Positions 25,442 through 39,275 of a stretch of 64,000 nucleotides of DNA are shown in pieces; the first letter of the stretch is position 1, and every line of letters starts with the position of its first letter. The notes beneath the pieces were generated by a model. It saw only the letters and a list, made by a program, of their open reading frames with translations. It made no database searches and was not told where the DNA came from. Source of the DNA: Lethocerus indicus (Eukaryota; Arthropoda; Insecta; Hemiptera; Belostomatidae); assembly GCA_019843655.1 (NCBI GenBank), contig JACDQD010000102.1:6333501-6397500 (forward strand), given 5' to 3'. The position numbers and the translations under genes are program-made.

Positions 25442-28400
25442 TTGAAAAGTAAAAATTTGAATTATACACAATTGAATATGGTGCAGTAAATTACGGATGT
25501 TGAACGTCGAGTAAGTGCAATATTAGTTCATTTTATTTGTTATAATAATATAACATTCGCGAATTAAATTCCTCGTAAATATACGCACTTTAAAAAAACG
25601 GACGCTTTAGTTGTACCGATAGGGAAATCTTTTTCAACTGCCTAACGATTATCCTGCGAATATTGTTGGGTGCCCTCGGTTTTTAATAAAAAACTGACTA
25701 TTAATTATTCGATATCCCTGGCATTGTCACCGAGTCTATATTCGTGGGCGTGGGGGCCAGCCATTGAGCCGGTAGGCGGCCTCCCATTTGTTCCACCGGC
25801 GGTGAAACAAATCCGCCATTGTGTCGAGTGTAAACGACGGACAATGTGAACAATGCCCGGTGATTGAGCACTCGGCAATTTACTGCCAAACGCTAGTTCT
25901 TTTTTCCCTATCTTTTTTTTATCCCGCGACCCCGTCCATCCCACGATTTCGTATCGACGTTTCGAACAGTGACACTTGCAACCGACGGGGCGAGCATCTT
26001 CACGTCCCTAGTATATATCAGTTTGTGGTAATTGATTCAACTAAAATGGCGGTATGAGGTTCGTTTGGAGATACGCCCGGAATATAAATTGTCGATTCAG
26101 TTACGTTCTTCAGACATAAAATATGATTACGTTCACATTATCTCTCGGTGTTTATCGCATATTTTGCCTCTAATAAGGCGTCTCATGATATAAATATAAA
26201 AGGCCATTGGAAGCACGTGCCGGCCAAAAGAATATAAGCAGCCGTGTCAGTGTCATATCTGCAACGGAAGATTCTCAGTTTGTTATTTCTTTATCGAATA
26301 CAGGTTCTTTATTATAACGTCTCGTGATAAGATTCGTGAAACTTATCACTAACGTGAGGAATGACTAACCGGTGAGTGGGCAATATCCGTTAAACTCCGA
26401 TTGACAGGGAAGAGGTCTAGAGCAAACAGCGAAGTTGCCGGGCCGCCAATATCCCTTCGCTAACAGTGCCCCACCGTCCACTCTAAACAAGGACGCCCCC
26501 GCCCAATAAAAAAAACCGGTCGGTCTCGGTTTCAAGCATTCTGGGGGTCTCCCCTCGCCCGAACTCGGCCTTTATACGGACTAACTTCTCGGGTAGGCGC
26601 TCTCTGTAATTGTCGTATCTTATGTCCGGCCCGTTAGCCCTCCCCCCGGACCCCTTTTTGCCCCTTTGGCCGGGCACCGTATAAGGGTGGAGTATCGTTA
26701 GGGTGGTGAAAAGTTCGCGCGTAAAACAGGAGGGATGTATGCCGTGTGCATAAAATGAGCTAGGTAAACTCGGTGTGCATGTGTTCATGACTTTGCGCCA
26801 CTACCTAAGGGAAACGAAAATTATTGTTAATTAGCCTTATTTGCAAGCTACTCCCAAATTCAACCAGTTCGGATAATGGTCAATTAATTAGATAAATATT
26901 AATTACTTTCCCCTTACAATTTATGCATATGCAATAATCTGTATTTAGGGGGTACTTTAGCGTAAAAGTGTTCAACCAATTTCATATAACAGAAGGTGTA
27001 CTTATTTATACACGAAATTAGGCTCGCTTCTATAACCTGTATGAATGTATAACCATTATGTATATTGCTAATAATGTATCCTAACATAAGTCCGATATAG
27101 TGAATAAAAATATTCACTTTTTAAATCTCCATTATTGGAGAATCAGCATGATTATTTTTTAAAATACGGCATCGAAATATGACGAAGGAGAATGTGAAAA
27201 AAAAACATTTTTTTTATTATTTCTTACAAGAACAAGCAGTTTTAGGAAATCCAACTGTTAAGTATTATGACTAATTATTATTCTCGAAAGGTGGGCAAAC
27301 GCAGTTTTTTCTAGCCGGAAGAAGCATCATTTTTGTCCATTGACATGATTGAATGTAGAACACAACCTGCAAATACACTGCACTGTTGCGAACACTATAT
27401 CTGACGGCAATAAATCTGAACGGACCGCGCAATAAGCGAAATGCCTTTTCGAGAGAGCGTGAAAATCTAGGTGAGTGAGGAGTGGATGTGCATTGTACAC
27501 TTACGTAGAGCGGCGAGTGGACCGGTTTCCCCGCTCGAACAGATAGCGTTGCCCGGGTTGCCATAAAGTAATTGGACGCATCTATAAACCGAGTCCCGCC
27601 CACCTGCTACCCTCCACATCTGAGTAATGTTTTCGTCTTCCCTCCAAACAATTTTTAAAAGTAGAAATGAACTGAATCGTGCGTGCGCCCCTTCCTAATA
27701 CCACCGATCTGTTGCCCACTACGAATTGACGGAAAAAAGTTACTTATAATTTAAAGGATATTTTTTATTTTAAAATTTGCCCTTAATAGGCTGTACACGG
27801 GGCTCAACGTTCGAGACAAACAAATAAATAATATGTAATGTGTTTTTAACATAATTCAGTAACATAAAAATCACTATGCCTTTATCAAAATATTGTAGCG
27901 CGTTTTCTTTAATTTAACATTTAATACGAAATGTCAGTAACTATCGGGAAAAGCCGACAGCGGTCTACCATATCAGAAAATATCGAGCAAATCAGGGACA
28001 GATGACACTACTACTCTGTAAACAATCTTTAACGACTAGCGGGGTGAGCGAGGTACATGTTTGGGTGGCTCCATCCTGCTAATTTCCTGATTCGAGCTCA
28101 CGGGGCACCCTTCAATCTGTGGGGTCCGTGTCAAAATTTCGGGCCGACGATGGGGCGGGTGGGCGGTTGCGCTCGAACCCTCGCTAATTATACCGATTTC
28201 CTCTGGTAATTCATCACTGCCAGTTTGAGGCGGTTTGATTTACTGCAGACCGCCCCGTGTTACTCTTCCTCCGTTCAAACAACCCGCCCTCCGAACCCTC
28301 CCACTCCTCCCCTCTAACTCCACTTTCGCATAATTCAACATCGGTAAACCCCCGGGATCTCCGTACGATCGATGAAGTTGAATTTACAATGTTTTCCTTC

Positions 28401-29847
28401 TTCTCCCCCAGTCCACCCATTCAGGCAACAGACTCCCCCCCACGCTCTGGACTTGACAATGACGAACAAATATATGAATTATACAGAGATGTCTGGCATG
28501 TTGCAATCAACCGTACTAAGTAGCTCCTTCCTCTAATATTTGTTCGAAAGCGGGTTATTCCGCCAGACAAACACTAGAAGCGGTAGAAGGTTCAAGTAGA
28601 CGAGTCTCTGATATCTCTGGACATAATGACGCAGGAATTGGACGCCAAAAATAGTTTGTATAAAAACGCGCTAATGGGCAGCATTAGATATAACTAGCTC
28701 GTTTAGCTTTATCGAAATCCGGCGAAATTGTAATGCTGCGGCTCCATCTGCAGTCTACTTCGTAACGCAACTACACCGGAATATGCGCTGTTAGAGGACT
28801 CAAAAATTGTATACGCTTCGTGGAGCCCAAAAGGATGTAAAGGGGCATCCTCGAGTTTCAAACGGGGAGATCCGCGGTGGGAGGGGGAGAGAAAAATCCG
28901 CGGTAGTGAAGAAATTATATAAATGAAATAACACAGTGCGCCGGGGAAAATGTAATGTTTCGTTCGCCGAAAATACGTTTTAATATATCAAAAAGGGAGA
29001 GGAACCCGGGGCCGGGAGGAGGGCCAGTAGAGCGGCACAATGGAATGCCAACGACAGCCACTCGCCGCTTTACATAAAGATGCGCCGACGGGAAATTAAA
29101 AGCCTCCCTTTTCCCCCACCACAACCTCTTCGACTTTCGGGCCCGCTCGACGCCCCCCACTTTATATAATTTAAGTGCTTTGTGATACAACTTAAATATC
29201 GCTCCGCACTTAAACCGCCCCGCCCCCGCCCTGCGGGATTCACTCCGGCCCGACGGCGAGGTTTTAATAAAGTTTCCACTCTCGGAAAGGCCACCCCCCC
29301 CACCCACTATCTAAAGTTGTGGAGCCGCATTTTAACTCGCCGAACGTTCGGAAACGGAAGAAATAGTGAAGCCTCCTATATTTTCTATCCTCGAGATAAA
29401 TGTGAAGCGTCATTTCGTCTCGGCGGTAATGTACTGTCGTTGCATTACGACTAGTCTACTGACCATTATTTTCGTGTAATAACATGAATTAGGCTGTATA
29501 ATATAGGCGTCACTAGGTAGAGTTCACGACTCTCGTCCGGAGCGGTGGTTGCCACAATTCAGAGACCATGGCAATAAGTTCTGTGAATTAACGTTGATAC
29601 TGCAATTGAACGTTGAATAATGCATTTAAATATATAATACGCTTAAAATCAGTACTCAGTAATTGGATTGTATTGATATTAACAGGATAAATATGTGATA
29701 GTTGTAGGATGGATAGTATTAAATGCAAAATAATGAAAACAGTGAAATTTTGAGATATGTAGTTGAAGTGTGTAGTCATTTAGATAAGGCGAAGCTTACA
29801 TTTCGAAAGAAGATAAGTTATTATTTTTGTTTTCAATAAGACCAAAC
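25442..29847. other. No gene recognised; repeated GC-rich blocks
   Basis: GC-rich blocks at about 25690-26000, 26380-26720, 27410-27700, 28020-28460 and 28840-29360 alternate with AT-rich DNA. Each contains open frames on one or both strands (up to 130 codons at 28915-29307, minus), with Arg-, Gly- and Pro-rich products and no domain I recognise. Confidence 0.55.
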
Positions 29848-29865
29848 TGTCATGAAAACATGACA
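29848..29865. other. Short hairpin, 7-bp arms
   Basis: TGTCATG and CATGACA are separated by four A, a perfect tetraloop hairpin in AT-rich DNA. No gene context. Confidence 0.7.
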
Positions 29866-32800
29866 TTATTTTCTAAATTACAAATTTCAATATGAATAAC
29901 AATGGCATGTCAGTTCTATTCTATTTATTTTTAATTCCTTATAATATATAAATAAGGTGAATCTCAGGCAGATTTACCTAATAAATCCATAGTTACTTTT
30001 GGTTTTGGTATTTACAAAGGGAATGTATAATAATTAGCCGCAACATTGTCATTCTACAAACATGTTACAGTACAAAAGCGTACATGCGAGTCATTCAGAT
30101 GCGAATATACTTTCCATGTCCTCATGTGAATTTCATATTGGCTAAAACAGCTCCGAGAGAAACGGGAATATAAAGCCCCCGGAGCTAACGCGCATTCTCC
30201 GGCTCGACGTTGGATATGGATGTTTCACATATTCCAGAACTGGTGTAACATTCACATTATGTTTCATTGAAATAAGGATTTCTGCTCAAAGGGATCTATT
30301 TAATAGAGAATCCTTTAGATCGCAAGATTTTGGCCTATTAAGTCATTTATAAACTGTATGCAAAGAAATTTATTTCTTTTTATTTGGAAATAATATCATA
30401 TTAACTACGGTCTATACGCAAATTCTATACAGACCAACATCTCCAATGATGAAGTAGAAATGAAACGGACTAATTCCCTCTGAATCGATAACAAAGAACC
30501 AAAAACATTAAATTCAAAACCATCCCTAGGAGCATTCCGGTAGATTTAATATGGGATTCGAAGGTCAGCGGCCAGAAAAGTTGGCTAAAGCCGGTTGTAC
30601 AAGCATACTGTTCGATTCCCGCCAGCTATGTTTTATTACCGAAGGAAATAGTCCAACTCGTACATCGTTTCGGCTATAATTTATTTGGTCATATTTTTTG
30701 CCCCGGCTTGGCGCTCGGTCGGATATCCCGGGTCTCTTTTCAATTTAAATTCACGGCCGAAACCAATATCCGGTGAGCGTAGGGCGGGGGGGGCGTACAG
30801 AGGAACGCGTAACGGGTTACAAAAGCGGAATGGCTCCGAACGTGATTAATTCCCGGTAAACGAATTTCCAACCGCTGTCTCCCTATCCCCCTATTCCGCG
30901 AAACAAGTCAACTACTTGGTTTGAATACAAAAAAGTTAAATTGGCAAAGTTCCATTATAATTTGTCGTGTGTCGGCGACAGTTTATTAACGAAGCTCGGT
31001 TAGGACCGGCTCGGCGACCGATTGAGCCGTGCCAGATCGCTGCCCCCGGCGGCAACCGTTTCCAATAGTTTCACTGGCAGATCTAGCGTTTAAAGTCACA
31101 ACTCCAACCGACAGAATTTTCCCGACAGAGTTTTATCCGAAATCATTGTTTCTACTTCAAATTTTTGTCAGATATCTTCGGTTATTCATTCGAGAATTTA
31201 GTGTTCATATTATTCATGAATCGGTTTCTCGGTTTGTTCCGGCGCCATCCTCAAGGACTCTTGTTCCCTCCCTCTCGGCTAATGTCTGAACTCGATGTTT
31301 GGTTAATTAATAGGAGCGGTAGTTGTACGCTCTGTACGAAACCTTCCAGAATATCTGGGCCTCGTCTGAACGGATTTAATTAAACTTTACAAGCGTTCTC
31401 CGTGTCCGAATAAAGACGGACGGCGAACGTCCCGTCTCGAATAATACCGACCGGTGTTCCCCCCGACCTGTCTTCGCGTCGCATCGCGTCTCGAAACGGT
31501 TCCCGACCGCCACCCATCCAAATAACATGTTATTTTCCGAAATCGAAAACTCGCTTTGCCCCTACCTATTTCCGACGCAAATATTATACAGACGCCCTGA
31601 GACCGAATTGGCCAGCGGAGACAACAGACGACATAAATGATGAAAACCGTATTAAGTTAATGTTTACTCGGTATATCTAGAAATACTAACATACGCAGTA
31701 CAACACTATGTTGGTATATTGATGTATGCGCAAAATTAATATCAGAGGAAAGTAAACTGAAAATAAAAACCACCAGGTAGGATAATATTCTGTTCGGGAA
31801 TTTAAAATATATTGGAGCTAAAAAACTTACCCCTAGGAATATATGGATTTGTTTTTCTATAAAAACCCGAAATAACGAATACAAGTTAGTGTCCTAAAAC
31901 TGTTTTGTTTTCGACCGATGTTCTTAAGCTTAAATTACATTATTATTTATTAAAGATTAATTACTCAATTATATTACTTCGTATGAAAAAGTACAGAGGA
32001 TGATTCAGTCAGTTATAACAAATTAGGTATGAACAGGAAAAAAATGGGCTACTTTCCTGAACGGTTTTCCCAGAGAATTCCAAAGGTGTCCCCATTCGCT
32101 ATAAAAACTATTCCATCTATCGGAGCTTTAAACTATTAGAGCAGGGCGCAACCCCTAAGAGAACCACCCCTTACGGTCGATGACGGGCTGGATCCTGTGG
32201 CCGTTTATCAACGCCAGTTTGGGGATAAGCGGCCGATTAGCTCGAGGTCTGAGTGGCCCTTATTCTCGGGCAGTGGGCGCCTTCTTTCCGCCCTGTCTAG
32301 GGGACATGACGAACGGCGCTCCGGCCCACTAAATTCAGGGAGAATTTTATCGACTTGCCGCCTCATTACCGATTCTTAATCTGGACGCCGAGATTCGTGT
32401 TCGATCGGAATAGAGATTGTCGCATCGTATTTCAATGCGCGAATTCGTGCGGTCATTTCAGAATGCACCATTGTTGAGTTGATTGAGGCATGATCCTCTC
32501 GGCGGGGCCCTCAATCTCCAGTGTCCTTGTTAACTGGAGCGGTAATTAAGGGAGTGTCCCCGCGGCCATTTATCACCGCTACTTACTGGCGGCTGCTGGC
32601 AAGTTAGCAGTCGCTTCACCTTCACACTCGACCCCCATTGACCGATAGCCCGGCAGAAACTCATCTCTCCACTCGGCTCCCTCAATAACACCCACCCATA
32701 TTTCACTTGTTGGACGTGACGATGACGTGTGCTAAATTGTCCCAAGAATCCCCCTCTACATTTGTACCTTCCTTTCATTGCAATTTTTATTTTTACTATC

Positions 32801-35800
32801 TACGTTCGCCGGGCGTTGCGCGATTTAGGCGACTAAAGGCTGGTTGTACTTTGTACGGTATTTTTAAAACGTTAAGTTGAAGAAATACTGTAAATAGGTG
32901 GGGCATTGCTGAGATTGGGTTGATAAAACGATAGTGTTAGTAACTAAAATGCATATTTACTTACCCAAGTATGTTATGTTAACTCTTCATTAGAGTGGTT
33001 ACAATACAAGTGGCATCTCATTTTGCATTCGTGCTTCAACAAGAAATAACATCCCTACTCAATATGTGGTTTCTAGTACCTCGAGGAAAACTGATCCACG
33101 TTGTTCTCTTGTTATGCGATCCACAACGGTGTCGCATTATACTCTCTGGTCGTTGATCAACAATGGTTTATTGTGAAACCTCGGAGCGCGTAAAACATCA
33201 CTAAGTGATGGATCGCTGTTTAAAAATACGGGGAAAAATCCCTGTCTGCGTCGTCACTGCTCTGTTACCGGTTGAATCCGGTGGAAGCAAAAATCGCAAC
33301 AGAAATAATAGTTAAACTTAATGGTAAAAAAAATAGCTCACTCGGGCGTCCTCTCGAAAGACAAGGGTTGGCAGTGCGGCAGGCCATTGTAGCCGGGCCC
33401 ACTCCCACTCAGGTCGTTCGACCATTACTTTCGGTTTTAACTCGTCCCTCTAGCCCGGTTTTAATCCCGAACCACATTACGCGATAATTTTCTGTACGAA
33501 CGACCAAACGATTCTTTTACTACGTCGTAAACGCACTACATTGAGCAACTACGATATTTTAGTACGATTAACATCCCTGTTAAAAAATAACTGTTTTAAA
33601 CATTTCATTAAATTTTCATATTGTGTCGAACATCTCCATCTTCCCCTCCCCCCTGTATATTTCAAAATAGTCTCCAACGAATAATTATATATTTAGCATA
33701 CTTTTAGGAACTAATAAGAACAGTGGCTAAAGTATGAAACAAAATATGTCCCTTTTTAGATGTTTAGTTTTATCCATTGGCCAAGGAAATGTTTAAAAGT
33801 ATTATACTTGTGCCCATTTTAGTTATCGTACTGAAGTTACTGATAATCAAGCATGAAAGTGGCGCCGGTCGGAGGGTGGGTATGTCAGTGGCGGGGCGTC
33901 CGAGGAGAGGGCCTGGGAATTAATTCGAGCCGAATTATCGTCCGGTCGGGAGACGGCTCGGTTAATGTTGAGCGTAGGAGATTTCACTTTGTAGGCAAAG
34001 GAGGCGGCGCACCGGGCGCTTTATTGGGCAGTTGTTCGGTGGGCAACAAGAGGGGCCGCCGGACCCCCATCAAAAGCTCACCGGGAAGGGACAATAGACA
34101 CCCGGCCCCTGGCTATATTGGCACCGTACCCCACCCCCATTCAACCCCTGGCTGTGTTCAATCTTAACATGATTAGCTGGACGCGGGACGAGACAAAAGG
34201 TCCGCCGATAGAACTGGGCTGCACTTTACATTCCTAACCTGCCACCCACCGATCCCCCAGTCCGAACTTTCAATCGATCCGACCTTATTTCGGCGCAAAA
34301 GAAGTTCATTTCGGGCAGAAGACCAATTGGAATTCGGGAAGGGACTTTAATTGAAAACTTCTATTTATCTTGTGGATGTATTCAATAAATGTCACATCCA
34401 CGAGTGTTGTATTGATTGCACTTCCACCGATTGCAAGAACAGACAACTAAAACATCGCTGTATTTCATTATAATGTATGCCGCAAATAGTATTTTATTAT
34501 GTACCCATTTTTATGTACCAAAAGAGCCCTGGATTTGGTCTTTAAATAAGTTTTACTCGGTAGAGATAAACCTGAGCAGGGACGGAATTAGGGCCGGATT
34601 GAAGGCGCGCGCCACCCGCATAAATGCCGGTCGGTAAGTTAATTTACACTAATGAACTTGAGGGGAAATATGCGTGGGAGGATACGCGGCGTCGCCCTCG
34701 CAGCAGTTGATGGCCGGCCCGACAAGTAATTGGCTTCTACTCGCCTTTTTCGAAAGTGAAAGCAAGCCGGGTGAGGGACCCGAGTGTGGGGTGGGCGGCA
34801 GGGAGAGGGTGGGAGTGAGAGAGGGAGACGTGTGGAACTAATTTAATAGTGTGGGGTTAGACCCAGTGGGAGCAGCTTCCGCACGCGGAGTTTTTAGATG
34901 AGCTCCGAAGTTAGCGCTTGCACTGCTTTCCTCGCTCAAATTCCAATACCCGACATCAAACAATCTCTGAGAACAGTATAAACAAAAATCGCGAGGATTT
35001 CGACGGATTGGATTTGAGTAGAAATACATATTTTAATCGCAAGTATAAATTTAAAAGATATGATATGCTTTAAGCATTTGTGTAATCCATTCATACTAAA
35101 ATCAGTATAATAAGTCTACTAGTAAAGTCCGTATTTATTTTTAGTTAGTACGTATACTAATTTGTATGTAGAAACTTATTTCAGAACATTTGTCATAATT
35201 CTGGTCTGCACACTGTCTTTTCGTTTATTCTTCCCAGAGCTAGAATAGGCGTTAGTCCTAGAGCAAAATTCCGGAAAAATTGTTACCAAGTTAACATCCC
35301 GAATATAATTAATGAAGTTGTAAAATCTTGACCAACTTTTCTAATGTATTCTTCCAACCTCGGTATTTGAGGTCTGATTAGGTGTCGAAATAAGGGACGC
35401 TATAAAATTCAAAACAAATTGTAAATTATTCTATTTATTTCCGGCTGTCAAATGCAGGCTGCACATGAATAAGAGGCTGGATCGGGTGCTAACAGAATTT
35501 CCCGTGGATGTACGGTGTGGCGGGGGAGGGGGGCCACCACCGTGGCCGGAAATTAAAACTCCCTTCCGTTGTTTGCCCCCCTCACCAATGCCGCCACCGA
35601 AAAGCCCCTTCATTAAGTGGGCCAATAATTCAGTTAGGGCCTGCATGGGGTCGCCTCTGCCCCCACTCGCAAGCTACGGCCCAACTGGACAATGGATAAC
35701 ACCGCTCCGATTTCCTTCAGGCTCGACTCAAGACTCCCGAATATAGAGAATATAATATGGCACCTCCAAAGAAAAAACAAGGATTTCCTTTGTGCACCGG

Positions 35801-36094
35801 TTGGAAAAGATGAATTATTTCCGATACTTCCACTTGCCCTTGCATTATATGATATTGCAGCCCCCTTTATGAATGTGGCTCGACTAGCTCATTATTAAAT
35901 ACTGAAATTATCTATAAATATTGGTTACGAACAAAACCTACGTGCAATATTAGCAAATGGTCGGCGGGTCTATTTGCTTGACCCCCATTTGATATTGACC
36001 TCTGGTTCCGACAGGGGCGTGTTGCTAGGGTCTCGTGTGGCGCTTTCAGTAGATTTGATTTAACAGGGGCCCTCTCGGCATAATTGAACCTGAA
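29866..36094. other. No gene recognised
   Basis: AT-rich from 29866 to about 30650. GC-rich blocks then follow at about 30700-31100, 31400-31610, 32150-32720, 33860-34330, 34560-34830 and 35490-35720. A run of eight G lies at 30786-30793. CATCACT-A-AGTGATG at 33196-33210 is a perfect 7-bp palindrome. No frame here resembles a known protein. Confidence 0.55.
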
Positions 36095-36114
36095 GGTAGG
36101 TAGGTAGGTAGGTA
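36095..36114 (+). repeat. (GGTA)5 microsatellite
   Basis: Five perfect GGTA units in tandem. Confidence 0.95.
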
Positions 36115-38924
36115 ACTGTTACCGGGCCGTAGGTCGCAGGTGGCGTTTTGTGACGGCGGTTTCGAATGGTCTGTAGATAATGACCGGGAAGGCGTTGGGC
36201 CCGGACACGGCTGGTGTTTGCCCAGAGGCCAATTGGGAAAGGGGTATGTGCCCCCGGCCCACCCTCCGCAGGGTTATAAGCAATTTATTCGCGTAATCCA
36301 ATTAATGTATTAGGGCAGCGTATAATTCGGTGCCCGGGGAGCCTCTGCGTCGGGCCTTAATTCGATGATACACGGGGCCCCTTGCACGCGCTAATTACAG
36401 TGTATTGGGTCGACTCCGAACGAAGCGTTAATAAAAAACCTTTTAATCGAAAACGATTTATATTCCGAGGTAAAGAATGGCGCACTATATTCACTGTTTT
36501 GTTAACCGAGCGTGAAAAATTACATTTAAGGAGAGGTTTAAATATACTATATTTATTTATACTAATCTTATTTATTACTTATAATGTTACTCTGAATTAC
36601 TTACACCCGTACCTAATAACCCCGACAATTTCCGATATTGAATTCGGAGTGTTTATAATTATGCAATTACAATTTAATCATCCTGATCTAATTTTCTACC
36701 AATCTGGCGGACGATTAATTAAATCCAAAGCAATATTTGAATTACCGAGCAATTAATATAAGGGATGTTACTGTTTAATATACCTGAATTTCGTGATTCG
36801 AAATGGGTCTTCTAGCCAATGAAGTATAAAACTTTGTATAAAATGTATTAATCAAAAGTAATGAAATAAATTAAAATAATTACCGACTAAATTAATAATT
36901 CCGTACCATTCGTGTAAGGGCATCGATCATTATTTCTATTTAATACCGATGAAGAATATGGGATATTAAAATCGTCCCATATAGTTATGTTGGAAATAAT
37001 TCGAAAAATGATTTTCAGCAATATCTTAGCACCGGACAATATGAAAAACACAATTCTTTTCATTGAATTAATTCAGCCAAGAAAAGGGGTTAAGGAGGGG
37101 AAAACCCGCTCGCTCCGAGTCTGTAAGAATCCGAATTAAATTCATTCTCTTCTCGGCCTACGAGTGACGCCTTTGTACTCGCCTATTGTTTAATATCGAG
37201 AAGACCTGCGGTGCAAACTTTTAAAAACAGACTGAACAAAATTGAAGAACGGAGAAAAACAAAGGGGATCCGACCTCGACCCTTGACGTCAGAGGCCAGA
37301 TAAGTCAATAAAACGAGACTCTTTCTCATGTACTTAATAGGAGCCAGTTCTTGAATTTACATTTTTTTTCTCGGGGAGGAAACTTTGCAATAACGCTCGT
37401 GAAATATTTTCTCGACTGACTTAAAAATACGTTTGCGTTAATTATATCAGCGTACATGAAATATATGCTGCTAAATATATATTTCAAAACATGCTAAATA
37501 TATGTTTGGATGCTAAATATATGAAGATATTTGGATTTAGTTAATTATTTGCATTTCTCTAGGAAAGGGGTCGGTAAACCCCCTATTGCGAGCCACTGGT
37601 AGCTGAGATAATTTTATATGTTAGTTGAAAACTGAAACCTACCTGCTACGTTTGAACGTTGAAATTATTTTTTATTGCAGTTACAATATAATCAGAATTG
37701 AATTGTTATTGAAAGGAATTTAGAATGCAATAGCGGTATTCAAATTCGGAAGGGCGGATTCCGGGGGTGGCTCTTATTGTTCCGGGAGCCAAAATCCCAT
37801 TTCTCAAAGTCGAGACTTATTTGGCGATCGGTGGGAAAGCCGGTCGCTGCGCAAGGAATATCCTCCAACCCCAACAAGAATTCCCCAGATAAATAACGGT
37901 AATTATTCCCGAAGACGAGGTCACTTGGACTTAAATGCCCCTAATACCCACCGTTTTGGGACCTCTGATTAAATATAACATTAATGGTAGTAGAGGCTTA
38001 AGCTCCCCACAAACATCTCTCGCGGTGGGTACAGCTTTTGGCCAGGATTTCCTTTTTAATTAATATTTTATTTAAAAGTTAATGCTGCTAGCATATTTGT
38101 TAGCAGTTAGCTTAAGCAACTAAAATATACTTGACTTTAACCTCTGGCTTCTTTTTTGACTAAATTCTGTTGGTGAGTAAATCTTTTAGATATTGTTTTG
38201 AAAATAATTTATATAATTTTAAACGGTTTGTAAGTAAAGGCTAGAGAAAAAGGGTAAAATTGATATAATTTATAGTCTTCGACCTCTTTTTTTTCACTAA
38301 CCGGACAAGCGAAAATTGACAAACTCTCCTCGTAATTCATCACTGAAAAAACCGTGCTGCTATAACTCGAGAAGCAACAAGCCGAAAATTCGAAAATATT
38401 AATCGGGCCCGGGACTGTTGAACGAAGCAAACGCAAAACAATGAAATTATAGCCAGAACCGGTCGTTTGTTGTTCGGAAGCAGTAACTTTTACTGTTGGT
38501 CCCATCGAGCCAGCTATTAAAATTATTGCGAATTAACCGAACTGCCTTTAACGGCGAATGGGACGTTACCCCGCCGCCCTAGGCTTTTAATTTCCTTTAT
38601 TACCGCTGCATTTATAACGATAAATAAGGCGAATAATTAAACTGTCGGTCCGCACGTTGTTCTCTCTAGAAATGAAAGTTGCTATGATAAATGGGGGAAC
38701 AAAATTGAAATTGAATTTTTACATTAAACCAGCAATTTTGTTGGACTTTCACATAAAAAGAATGTGTAGACTGACAAATATATCATAATGTTCAGCATTA
38801 GGAATCAAAACGAAACGAATTTCCTCACTGTTACTTTATTTTATTTATTTATTTTTATAGTCATAACTACAATTTTTATTGTATCTAGTGACAGTGCGCT
38901 GCAGAATCACTCACTGAACTCTCA
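36115..38924. other. No gene recognised; minor repeats
   Basis: A 124-codon plus-strand frame (36382-36756) has a hydrophobic stretch near its middle, but its AT-rich codons and lack of resemblance to any family make chance likely. TGCTAAATATAT occurs three times at 37469, 37492 and 37511, spaced 23 and 19 bases. A GC-richer block lies at about 37740-37960. A short TTTA repeat lies at about 38834-38856. Confidence 0.55.
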
Positions 38925-39275
38925 GTAGACGACTTGGTCTAACACAGTTAGATTCCGTAGGTCCTTTTGGTTTCATTGCATAGTTGTAAACTAATAATTT
39001 CTTGCAGAGTTGATAGTTTTGATCTTTGTTCAAGGAGTTTTAGTAGCGATTTGTAACGCCGTTTCGTTTCCGTACCTTTGAGTCTTGTGTGTGGGTGCCA
39101 TGTCAATCTTCTAAGTGCAGCCCCAAGTACAGCACTTGGTTTTCAATAGGAAGTTGGGACCGGTTCAGGTAAACGGCGGGACAAGTTGCTCCTCTCAGAG
39201 TAAAGGTAACATGTGCACTATTTGCGCAGTTGAATTTAATCCTCCATTTCCCGGACCGGCTTTCTACCAGGAATG
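38925..39275 (-). pseudogene. Jockey-clade reverse transcriptase, C-terminal remnant
   Basis: Read on the minus strand, this is the end of the reverse transcriptase domain of a Jockey-type non-LTR retrotransposon, which would copy its RNA at a nicked chromosomal target. Landmarks in order are WRIKFN (about 39235-39252), SAHVTFTL, CPAVYLN, QLPIENQV, YLGLHL, then after a frameshift RRLTWHPHTRLK, RRYKSLLKLLEQRSKLS, and TYGI (38951-38962). These match the region after the YADD catalytic box in Jockey elements, where the family has a KWRIKIN-like segment, a YLG-LHLD-RRLTW box and an IWTYGIELWG-like box. Compared with that pattern, a few bases are missing between YLGLHL and RRLTW, and stops follow TYGI. 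The catalytic palm, endonuclease and ORF1 are not present. It is a dead fragment. Family assignment is confident; which Jockey subfamily is unknown. It shares much of this segment with 55921-56185. Confidence 0.88.

Noticed and set aside
30541..30640. tRNA-like TTCGATTCCC with an upstream GGCTAAAGCCGG
   Set aside because: The T stem does not pair, and the A box has the wrong spacing, so no cloverleaf forms.
36382..36756. 124-codon frame with a hydrophobic stretch
   Set aside because: AT-rich codons and no recognisable family. About one frame of this length is expected by chance in 64 kb of such composition.
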